DNA of 64,000 bases from Candidatus Babelota bacterium (lineage in GTDB: Bacteria > Babelota > Babeliae > Babelales > JAHIUU01). This document shows, in pieces, positions 18,075-26,443 of the stretch. The translations under genes were made by a program, and so were the position numbers. The DNA is taken from assembly GCA_018817025.1 (NCBI GenBank), contig JAHIUU010000007.1, forward strand, positions 107,482 to 171,481. Direction: 5' to 3'. Numbering within the stretch: position 1 is the stretch's first letter; each line of letters begins with the position of its first letter. The notes under the pieces were generated by a model. It worked only from the letters and a program-made list of their open reading frames with translations, searched no databases and was not told where the DNA came from.

Positions 18075-19760
18075 TTAGAATGTTAAGCCAACTTTAGCCC
18101 ATAGAGACCAGGCTTCAAGGCAATCATTGTCGGTAGCGAATTCATATGAACCGCCTAAGCCGAGTATGAGAGGATAATCCCAATCCTTGAATGCATAGCC
18201 GAAGCCACCATAGATCTTGTGGGTGACAACTGATGGGTTTGTGCATGGATCTGTGCAAAGATCTGTTCTGTTGATCCAGTCTGCTGTTGCAAGGTAGGCG
18301 TTTGCTGCTGCAAAGGCTCCACTGGTATCCCAGGTGTTCTTTGCAACGGCATAGGTGTTGTCTTCCCATGTTATGACAGGGCAACAAGCGTCGCTACATC
18401 CTGTATCACAGGCTGTAGAGCAAGCATCTTCGCAAGAATTGCACTTGAGGTCGACGTCTTCCTTTTCTTTGGCGAACAGATTGTATCCTAGGTCAAACGT
18501 CCAGTTGTCATAGTTGAATGCAAACTGCACGATGCCATCGAAGTGACTGCCTGGTGTTACTTTGACGTTTTGTGTTAGGAAGTTAGCCATAGGTGTTGTG
18601 GTTGTGCTGCCTAGTTTGGCGCCCAACCAGTAGTGACCGTACATGGCAGGTCTTCCGGCCCAGTTTACGTTGTATCCACCATTGACGAGTCCTGCAGGCC
18701 AGTTGAAGCCAACCGTGCGTAGCTCTGTGCTGCTGAAGAGATATCGATAGTTGAATGCCATCAAGATGTCTAATGATTTATCTTTATCTTTCCAGATTTG
18801 GAATGCAGCATCTAAGCCGGCACCAAGCGCCCAGTGTCCACCGTTACCAACAACTGCTTCCCAGACGTGCTCGCTGTTAGGCGTGTTGCCTGTTGGAATT
18901 GTTAGTCCGATGTTGACGCCGACGTGCTTGGTTGGCTTGTAGCAGAAGTTATAGCCAAGCATAAGGTCGATATCAGCAATGCCTGTTTCGCTGTTGCCGT
19001 TGTGGATCTTCATTCTGCAAAGAGCAGCTTGTTTTGCTGTGGCGTCGTCGTTGGTGACACAGCCTGAAAGATAGTCAGCCAAGCTCTTTTCTGCGCCTGT
19101 CAATGCACCACTGACTTCAAGAGCTTGCTTGTTGCAGTATGCTCTTGATGTTGTATCACAGCCTGTGCTGCAGCTGGTTTCGCATGTTGTAGCACAACTT
19201 GTGTTGCAGCATGATGAGGTATAGCCCATGCTTGTTTTGGCGTGTACAATTGGAGCGCTTACTTTGAAGAACAAGCCTTTTAAGACTTTGTCCAGTTTTT
19301 GATGATAGTCAAGGCGCACGCCGTATGACTCTCTGGATGGTCTCCAGGTAAGCTTGTCTGATAAGGTTAGTCCAGAAGCTATCGTTGCGAAGTTTGGTGT
19401 GTGAAGTACAAATGGTGCGGCGATATGCTTTGGATGTGGAATTGGATCCCATTGGGGGACAACCGAAATGAAATCATCGGTGCTGCTGCCATTGTCATAG
19501 TTGCAAACACCGAAGTATTGTCCGAGTTCTTTCTTGTTGTTTGAATCTTCGTAGAAGGCTGTTGCCTGTACGGTTCCGCCAAACTTATCATCATCAATCA
19601 GAGCCATTTGCTTGTGCCATGTTGTATATTCCATCGCAAGATTCATGTTGTGACTACGAGGCATCAAGAACGTCTTGTTTGTATAGGTTTTTGCAGACAC
19701 TGAGCCGATCAAGATCAGCGCTGCGAGAAGTCCATGAACGAATCGTCTCATGAATAACAC
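18075..19760 (-). CDS. Outer-membrane beta-barrel-like protein with Cys-rich insertions, paralog family member 2
   Basis: Signal peptide; family motifs as above; Cys-rich CCNTSCATTCETSCSTGCDTTSRAYC and CNSCEDACSTACDTGCSDACC; ends SLWAKVGLTF. Confidence 0.75.
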   Translation of the reverse strand: MLFMRRFVHGLLAALILIGSVSAKTYTNKTFLMPRSHNMNLAMEYTTWHKQMALIDDDKFGGTVQATAFYEDSNNKKELGQYFGVCNYDNGSSTDDFISVVPQWDPIPHPKHIAAPFVLHTPNFATIASGLTLSDKLTWRPSRESYGVRLDYHQKLDKVLKGLFFKVSAPIVHAKTSMGYTSSCCNTSCATTCETSCSTGCDTTSRAYCNKQALEVSGALTGAEKSLADYLSGCVTNDDATAKQAALCRMKIHNGNSETGIADIDLMLGYNFCYKPTKHVGVNIGLTIPTGNTPNSEHVWEAVVGNGGHWALGAGLDAAFQIWKDKDKSLDILMAFNYRYLFSSTELRTVGFNWPAGLVNGGYNVNWAGRPAMYGHYWLGAKLGSTTTTPMANFLTQNVKVTPGSHFDGIVQFAFNYDNWTFDLGYNLFAKEKEDVDLKCNSCEDACSTACDTGCSDACCPVITWEDNTYAVAKNTWDTSGAFAAANAYLATADWINRTDLCTDPCTNPSVVTHKIYGGFGYAFKDWDYPLILGLGGSYEFATDNDCLEAWSLWAKVGLTF

Positions 19761-20056
19761 TCCTCCTTTTTAAAAAAACTGAGAACAAAAAATTTTGTTC
19801 TCCTACCAACTACTACAACCTTTTTGTGCGAGCTCAGCTGATTTGTGCACAGAAAAGCGGATTTGCATTCTGGGCACGGGAATCATGGTGCGAAGCATTG
19901 ATGTAAAGGGTGCAACCAAACAATGGTTGCGGTGGCTACTTACTTTTTTACGAACCAATGATGCTATTGCTCATGTATGCATCTATGATAAATGACTGGT
20001 TCATTGATAGCAAGATTTTTTTAAAAAAAGTTTGGGGGGAGGTGTAGGGAGCGTTT

Positions 20057-20104
20057 AAAAAAAGAGAAAAGGCGCTGTGAAGTCAGCGCCTTTTCTCTTT
20101 TTTT
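20057..20104 (-). terminator. Rho-independent terminator
   Basis: AAAGAGAAAAGGCGCTG - TGAAGT - CAGCGCCTTTTCTCTTT. Confidence 0.85.
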
Positions 20105-20119
20105 ACATAAGAAGTTTGT

Positions 20120-20761
20120 CTATCTGATGTAAGAGATACCGTATTTCACATAAAGCCCTATTAACCGCTTTGTTCTACTTGATGATAACCCTGACTTGTG
20201 AAGGGGTTTGCCTTTTTGTCCATCAGGAGTTCTTTCGTTGTTTGCAACACGAGTTAAAACCATTTTCATTGCGCGGTCAGCGTCCTCAGAGCCTTTTGGT
20301 TTGACTGATTCTGCTTTATCAATAAATTCGTACGTTGTGTTTTTGGTTGATTCAATCCAGGAGTCTTGGATGCCCTTATATAGGAGGCAAAAATAAACCT
20401 CAGCCATTATTTTGACGAAGTTCTTATCAGTAATATTCTTGCGACTGTTGATGTAAGAATTGGTATAATTGTTTTTAAATGCATCGTCTTTTATGTTTTT
20501 TCTTGTTTGGAACAAGCCTCGTGATTCAGTCAGATTGGCCATAAAAGGTTCTTTTCTTACAAACTCTACTTTCGACGTATCGCCTTTTGTGTTAGATATG
20601 CTAATTATTTTGGCTTCTTTTTCAGCTGTCTTTGTTCTAGTCTGTTCTCGTGTTATTTTTCCGGTAAAGCCTGGTCCGTATATCTCCTGCATGGTTCTTG
20701 CCTGTGCTAGCCAAGGGGTCATGGCAATAGCGAATAACAGCGCTAATTTTGCGTATCTCAT
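20120..20761 (-). CDS. Hypothetical secreted protein
   Basis: Signal peptide MRYAKLALLFAIAMTPWLAQA followed by RTMQEIYGPG; RBS GAGGAG upstream and own terminator. Confidence 0.65.
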   Translation of the reverse strand: MRYAKLALLFAIAMTPWLAQARTMQEIYGPGFTGKITREQTRTKTAEKEAKIISISNTKGDTSKVEFVRKEPFMANLTESRGLFQTRKNIKDDAFKNNYTNSYINSRKNITDKNFVKIMAEVYFCLLYKGIQDSWIESTKNTTYEFIDKAESVKPKGSEDADRAMKMVLTRVANNERTPDGQKGKPLHKSGLSSSRTKRLIGLYVKYGISYIR

Positions 20762-21185
20762 GAGTTACTCCTCTTTTTCAGATGAACCACCTGTCGCGCG
20801 GCCCGCCCGCACCTCGTTGGCCCGTCTTATTTTTTCTGCGTTGTTTCTATTTGTCAATTTTAATTATAGGGCTATGCTTGTCTAGAAATCAACGATTTGT
20901 AAAAAATAATTTCAATAAGAGGCTTTTTGTCTCTAGGTATAGGGATCTCATCAGAGTGACGAGGCGTCGCAGGGTTCGACGGTTGTTTTTTGGTAGTTTC
21001 GATTAAGTTTTTGTGTTGGTTTTATTGCCGGCTAAAGAGTTGCTTGTAGCTCGGGCTGATGGATTTACTATAGGTGATGCTAAGCCTTAGGGGTGAACGG
21101 GGTTGCGAACGTACCGTACATGGTACAGTTGGATGGTCCCAGGATCGGGTCTTTTCTTTTATTGGAAAGGGGTATAAAGAGAGAA

Positions 21186-21212
21186 AAGGGTGGATCGAAA
21201 TGATCCACCCTT
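21186..21212 (-). terminator. Rho-independent terminator
   Basis: AAGGGTGGATC - GAAAT - GATCCACCCTT. Confidence 0.7.
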
Positions 21213-21244
21213 AAATATGTTGTTTTAGTTTTTTCTTGATGCAA

Positions 21245-21631
21245 TTAGATAACGTCCTCGTCATTAAACTCGACTTGTGTACAAGCAGTATTTAAAGGAG
21301 CTGTTTTCATGCTCTTATTCTTAGGATCTACGTTTTTCTTAAGAGCTACGTTTTTTTTGTTAGGAGCAAGTGTTTTGACAAATTCTTGCAGTTTTATGAT
21401 TTTATTTTCAAGCGTTGTTATTTCTTTTGTGTTGACTGCAGTTTCACCTTTACCAGTTTTGGCTTGGTTTTGCATTTGGGTCAGCTTTTTTGAGAGCTGA
21501 TCTATTTTTGCTTGGGTGCTTTTTTCTATTTCTTGAACGCCTCTTCCTTGAACTGAAGTAGGTACGATTGCGACCGCAAAAACTGCTGCAATTACAGCTG
21601 AAACAAAGACATTTCTCTTCGTATTTTCCAT
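21245..21631 (-). CDS. Hypothetical secreted coiled-coil protein
   Basis: Signal peptide (VSAVIAAVFAVAIVPTSVQG) then RGVQEIEKSTQAKIDQLSKKLTQMQNQ heptad-like; RBS and terminator. Confidence 0.6.
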   Translation of the reverse strand: MENTKRNVFVSAVIAAVFAVAIVPTSVQGRGVQEIEKSTQAKIDQLSKKLTQMQNQAKTGKGETAVNTKEITTLENKIIKLQEFVKTLAPNKKNVALKKNVDPKNKSMKTAPLNTACTQVEFNDEDVI

Positions 21632-21870
21632 GATAACCTCTCTATTTTAGGTTTTGTTAAACAGCGACGCCAACCGATGACGTCAAACATACAACTAAAC
21701 TATTCTTACTAATTCCTCAATGTATAGTTGTCAATTCTTACAAACCAGTTTATATGTAATTTTCGCCTAGTCAATAGTTGTTTCTTGTGAAATCTTACCG
21801 CGAGACAGTTTTTTGCCAAAAGTGAGCTTTTTTGTTAATAAAGACTGGTTTTTGTTGGGCGGGGTAAAAA

Positions 21871-21905
21871 ATAATAGCCTGGTTCAGATCGAACCAGGCT
21901 ATTAT
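21871..21905 (-). terminator. Rho-independent terminator
   Basis: ATAATAGCCTGGTTC - AGATC - GAACCAGGCTATTAT. Confidence 0.8.
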
Positions 21906-21927
21906 AGAAGCTGTTTGGGTGTTTGGG

Positions 21928-23595
21928 CTAGAAAGTGAAGCCAGCTTTTGCCCAGAATGAGTACCCTTCGAGGGAGTCTCGATTACTTGATGGTATATGA
22001 TAAGCGACGCCGGCGCCGGTCATGATAGGGTAGCCCCAGAATTTTTTGATGTAGCCGATACCTGTAAATACCGTGTGAATCAGCTGGGATGGTGTCTCGG
22101 CAGCTCGATAGTTGAATTGGTATGCGCTTATGAAACCGTCAGTACTGTCTGCAAGTGTGTCGGTGCCGTCCGCAGCAAAGATCGCAGCTGAGCTGTACTG
22201 CCAGTCCGCAATACCGTAGGTGTCATTTTTCCAGTCGCCAGGAATACATGTTTCCTTTGTGCCACATTCTGTATCGCATGGATCGGCACTGGTTTCGCAT
22301 GACCTTGTGCAGGTTCCGCCACTCTTGCAGCGAACTCTTTCGGCCTCTTTCCAGAACATGTTGTAGCCAAGGTCGAGGGTGAACCCAGCGTTGTTATAGG
22401 CAAGGGCGATTGTGCCGTCAAGTTGGCTGCCCGGTTTTACGGTGACATCAAATGTCGAGATGTTTGCCAACGGTCGAAGTCCGGCTTTGCTAGCTGTACC
22501 AACGAGGTAGTATTGGCTCAAGAGAGGATCTTTAACGAGATTGATTTTTGATCCGTCATGGTACTTGAGCTCTGAAAGACCGATTGTTCTCTTTTCTGTT
22601 CCGTCAAAGAGATATCGATACTGAATGGCTGCAAGGATCTGGAGATTCTGGTCTTTTTCTTCCCATAGCAAGCCGCTTCCATCGACTCCTACGCCAACAC
22701 CCCATTTGGCCTCACCGGTTCGTGCGCCCCAGAGGTATCTTGCGTTGGCTTTGTCTCCTGTCGGAAATATCAGCTCGGCGTTGATGCCGGCATGATACTT
22801 GCGGCCTTCCATGAATCTCCAGCCAACTTGTGCGGTGATGTCGCCAAGTCCAGTCTTGCTATCAGGGCACATTTTTGCGTATTTGAGCGCGGCTTGGGCG
22901 TTTACGGCTACTTCATCTACAGAGCTTCTGACAACCGCTTTTCCAACAAGCAGATCAATCAATTTGACCCCCTCGTCTGAGTCTACCCCAGGAACCGAGT
23001 TGAGAATCTTTAGATTAAGAGAGTTTTTGACATGAATGAATGGGATAACGAGCGCTGCGAAAAGCCCATCGAGCCATTTGTCGAATCGTTGGAGGTAGTC
23101 GAGGCGAACGCCGTACATCGTTTGTTTTGGATCGAAACAGAGTGTTCCGGCTAGGGTGCTTGCGGAGTAGGCAGAAACGTAATAGTTATGTAGCAAGAGA
23201 TCGTTGAGAACCTGTTTTTTGGTGCGGAGTGTTCCCAGATTTTGCGAGTTTGAGCTGTCGCCAACAACTTGGATTGTTCTAGTGCCATCGGCGCCAAAAC
23301 TTCTGCCGAGGTGTGAGCCGTTGACCGAGCGGCCGTAAAATCCTGTCGCTTCGATGCTGCCACGAAATCCTTTCTCGATTTTGTCAGATTTCATTTTGTG
23401 AAACGTTGTGTATGCGGCAACGCCTTCACGGCAGATTCGTGCTGGATTGAGATGTGTTTTGTTGTTAGCCTCGCTCGCGAATGTGCTTCCGACGACTGCA
23501 CAAGCGACAAGTAATGATATAGATACTTTTCTTCCATGCCTCATGCCGAGCTCCCTCATAAAAAGTGAAAAAAGACTTACTACTAACTTTATCAT
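21928..23595 (-). CDS. Outer-membrane beta-barrel-like protein, paralog family member 3
   Basis: NNKTHLNPARICREGVAAYTTFHKMK..., CKSGGTCTRSCETSADPCDTECGTKETC, ends GYSFWAKAGFTF; highly similar to 23693-25288. Confidence 0.78.
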   Translation of the reverse strand: MIKLVVSLFSLFMRELGMRHGRKVSISLLVACAVVGSTFASEANNKTHLNPARICREGVAAYTTFHKMKSDKIEKGFRGSIEATGFYGRSVNGSHLGRSFGADGTRTIQVVGDSSNSQNLGTLRTKKQVLNDLLLHNYYVSAYSASTLAGTLCFDPKQTMYGVRLDYLQRFDKWLDGLFAALVIPFIHVKNSLNLKILNSVPGVDSDEGVKLIDLLVGKAVVRSSVDEVAVNAQAALKYAKMCPDSKTGLGDITAQVGWRFMEGRKYHAGINAELIFPTGDKANARYLWGARTGEAKWGVGVGVDGSGLLWEEKDQNLQILAAIQYRYLFDGTEKRTIGLSELKYHDGSKINLVKDPLLSQYYLVGTASKAGLRPLANISTFDVTVKPGSQLDGTIALAYNNAGFTLDLGYNMFWKEAERVRCKSGGTCTRSCETSADPCDTECGTKETCIPGDWKNDTYGIADWQYSSAAIFAADGTDTLADSTDGFISAYQFNYRAAETPSQLIHTVFTGIGYIKKFWGYPIMTGAGVAYHIPSSNRDSLEGYSFWAKAGFTF

Positions 23596-23640
23596 GCTAA
23601 CGTGGCGTGTTAGATATTACAAGTTTTTTTTGTTCAAGAA

Positions 23641-23671
23641 AAAGGGCCCGGTTCATTCGAACCAGGCCCTT
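23641..23671 (-). terminator. Rho-independent terminator
   Basis: AAAGGGCCCGGTTC - ATTC - GAACCAGGCCCTTT (one mismatch). Confidence 0.8.
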
Positions 23672-23692
23672 TGATTTTCTTTGGTTTCGTTA

Positions 23693-25288
23693 TTAGAACG
23701 AAACGCCGGCTTTTGCCCAGAGTGAGTACCCTTCGAGGGTGTCTCGGTTGCTTGATGGGAAGTGATAGGAAATGCCGGTGCCAACCATGATAGGATAGCC
23801 CCAATATTCTTTGGAGTATCCGGTGGCGATAAACGCAGAGTTGATCACCTGAGATGGTGTTTCTGCGCCCGCATAGTTAAACTCAGATGCGTCGATGAAA
23901 CCTGTTGTATCTAATGCAAGGGTGTCTGTGCCGCCAGCAGCGTTGAAAATCGCCGTTGAATCGAACATAACTTTTGCAACGCCATATGTTTCATTTTTCC
24001 AGTCACCAGGGACACATGTGATTTTTGTGCCACACTCTGTATCACATGGATCGGCACTGGTTTCGCATGATCTTGAGCAGGTTCCGCCACTCTTGCAGCG
24101 AACTCTTTCGGCTTCTTTCCAGAACATGTTGTATCCGATGTCGAGGGTGAACCCAGCGTTGTTATAGGCAAAGGCGATTGTGCCGTCAAGTTGGCTGCCC
24201 GGTTTTACGGTGACATCAAACGTTGAGATGTTTGCCAATGGTTGAAGTCCGGCTTTGCCAGCTGTACCAACGAGGTAGTATTGGCTCAAGAGAGGATCTT
24301 TAATGAGATTGACTTTCGATCCATCATGATACTTAAGCTCTGAAAGACCGATTGTTCTCTTTTCTGTTCCATCAAAAAGATATCGGTATTGTAGTGCTGC
24401 AATAATGTGAAGATCTTGATCTTCGTTTTCCCAGAGAAGGGAGCTTCCGTCTGCGCCTACGCCAACACCCCATTTGCATTCAGCTGTTCGTGCGCCCCAG
24501 AGGTATGTAGCATTAGGTTTGTTGCCTGTTGGAAGGATTAGCTCTGCGTTGATGCCAGCATGATACTTACGGCCTTCCATGAATCTCCAACCAACTTGTG
24601 CGGTGATATCGCCAAGACCGGTTTTGCTGTCAGGGCACATTTTTGCATATTTGAGTGCAGATTGTGAATCTGCAGCAGCGGCTCTGACGATTGCTTTTCC
24701 CGTGAAAAGGTCGAGGAGCTTGATCTCTTCTGTTGCAGCTGCACCGCTTACCGATCCTTCGACTTTTACACCGAGGGAGTTTTTGACATGAACGAAAGGT
24801 ATGGTCATTGCGAAGAATAGCCCGTCGAGCCATTCATCAAATCTGTGGAAGTAGTCAAGCCTGATGCCATACATGGTTTGCTTAGGATCAAAGCGAAGGG
24901 TTCCGGCAAGAGGGTTTTCGCTTTGCGAGGCGTAATGAAGGAGGAGATCACTAGAAACCTGTTTTCTGGTACGAAAGAGGCCGAGGTTTATTGCGTTGGC
25001 ACCGTCTGCAACAACTTGAAGAGTTTCTGTGCCGTCGGCGCCGAAGCTTCTTGCGAGATGTGATCCGTTGACCGAACGGCCATAGAATCCTGTTGCTTCA
25101 AGGTTGCCGCCGAAAAGGTCATTAGTCTTTTTGGTTTTCATGTTGTGGAATGTGGTGTATGCGGCAACACCTTCGCGACAGATGCGTGCCGGATTGAGAT
25201 GGGTTTGATTATCTGCGACTGCTGAGCCGACTGCGACAAGAGTAACAAGCAGTCCTTTTAGACTTTTGTTCATCGATGCATTCTCCAT
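23693..25288 (-). CDS. Outer-membrane beta-barrel-like protein, paralog family member 4
   Basis: DNQTHLNPARICREGVAAYTTFHNMK..., CKSGGTCSRSCETSADPCDTECGTKITC, ends GYSLWAKAGVSF. Confidence 0.78.
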   Translation of the reverse strand: MENASMNKSLKGLLVTLVAVGSAVADNQTHLNPARICREGVAAYTTFHNMKTKKTNDLFGGNLEATGFYGRSVNGSHLARSFGADGTETLQVVADGANAINLGLFRTRKQVSSDLLLHYASQSENPLAGTLRFDPKQTMYGIRLDYFHRFDEWLDGLFFAMTIPFVHVKNSLGVKVEGSVSGAAATEEIKLLDLFTGKAIVRAAAADSQSALKYAKMCPDSKTGLGDITAQVGWRFMEGRKYHAGINAELILPTGNKPNATYLWGARTAECKWGVGVGADGSSLLWENEDQDLHIIAALQYRYLFDGTEKRTIGLSELKYHDGSKVNLIKDPLLSQYYLVGTAGKAGLQPLANISTFDVTVKPGSQLDGTIAFAYNNAGFTLDIGYNMFWKEAERVRCKSGGTCSRSCETSADPCDTECGTKITCVPGDWKNETYGVAKVMFDSTAIFNAAGGTDTLALDTTGFIDASEFNYAGAETPSQVINSAFIATGYSKEYWGYPIMVGTGISYHFPSSNRDTLEGYSLWAKAGVSF

Positions 25289-25553
25289 GGTTTTTGCCCG
25301 AATTGGGCATGCCTACTTATATGAATAACTACGAATTATGTAATTTTTAGTGTTCTATCCCCTCCTCCTTTCTTTGTGTCGTCTCGAAAATAATAGAAAC
25401 ACTTCTGTTAGAAGAAGCGCGCAACGCTGTTATATTAGCGGGTGTTATCGTCGAGATCAAGTATTTTTTGATGTTTTTACCCAGAAATGCGATGCTGAGG
25501 AACGTTTACACTATATGTTTGGTTTGAAAAACTAAAACTTTTTGTGAGTAGTT

Positions 25554-26405
25554 ATGCAAACAGTTTTGATACTGCTATTTTTTCAGATAGTTTTTGAATC
25601 GTTGCCGGTAAGCAGCTCGGGGCATATCTTTATTATAAAAAAGTTTTTGTCGCTATCGTTTTCTAAAAAAACGTTCGATCTTCTGGATCACATTTCGCAT
25701 GGTCCAACGCTCCTGATTATTATGTTTTTGTTCCGGAATGATTGGGGTTTTTTGTTCAGAAAACTATTTCGGTTTCAGGTTGCTCGAGCTAGCTACAAGA
25801 AGCTCATTTCGCTTTTTGTGAAAATCGTTCAGATGGTTTTTGTTGTCGACTGTATCACTGCGATATTCTATATATTGATTAAGATATTATTGGCTGACAG
25901 CCGGCTGCTTTCAAGTGATATTGTTTTATGGCTTGGACTTTTGGTGACAGGCATTGGCTTGCTTTCTCTTCATTGGTTGCCCGAGCGAAATCAATACGAG
26001 TCATGGAATATGCGACAAGCAATGCTGCTTGGTTGTGTCCAGGGCCTTGCGTTGTTGCCTGGCATATCCCGCTTTGGAGCAACCTATGTTGCCAGTCGTT
26101 GGTTTAAGCTATCGCCACGACGGGCCTTTCAAATTTCGTTTCTGATTTATGTTCCTCTGATAGCCGCTGCGTTTCTTCGCGCAGGCGTGACTATTCTTTT
26201 CAAAAAAAGCCACGAAGTTCTGCTTCTCAAGTCAGTTCTGTTTTCTTGGCAGGGATTTCTTGTTGGAGCAGTTGCAACGATTTGCGCTTATGGTGCGCTT
26301 GCGTTGGTGCGTCAATTTGCCCACCAAAAAAAGTTCTGGAGATTTGGGTTCTATCTATTGGCGCTGGGCGTTCTGTTTCTGTTACAATCAGTACTGTTGA
26401 AATAA
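25554..26405 (+). CDS. uppP: Undecaprenyl-diphosphatase (BacA/UppP)
   Basis: FQIVFESLPVSSSGHIFIIKKF, ALLPGISRFGATYVASRWFKLSPRRAFQISFLIYVPL. Confidence 0.88.
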   Translation: MQTVLILLFFQIVFESLPVSSSGHIFIIKKFLSLSFSKKTFDLLDHISHGPTLLIIMFLFRNDWGFLFRKLFRFQVARASYKKLISLFVKIVQMVFVVDCITAIFYILIKILLADSRLLSSDIVLWLGLLVTGIGLLSLHWLPERNQYESWNMRQAMLLGCVQGLALLPGISRFGATYVASRWFKLSPRRAFQISFLIYVPLIAAAFLRAGVTILFKKSHEVLLLKSVLFSWQGFLVGAVATICAYGALALVRQFAHQKKFWRFGFYLLALGVLFLLQSVLLK

Positions 26406-26443
26406 TCGGGTTTACGGGAAAAATGGGACAGAAGGAGTTTGCT

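Noticed and set aside
20782-21180. + strand ORF 20782-21006 and Arg-rich downstream sequence; possible tRNA-like folding around 21040-21130
   Set aside because: ORF looks like noise (MNHLSRGPPAPRW...); I could not fold a convincing cloverleaf, so no tRNA/ncRNA is claimed.
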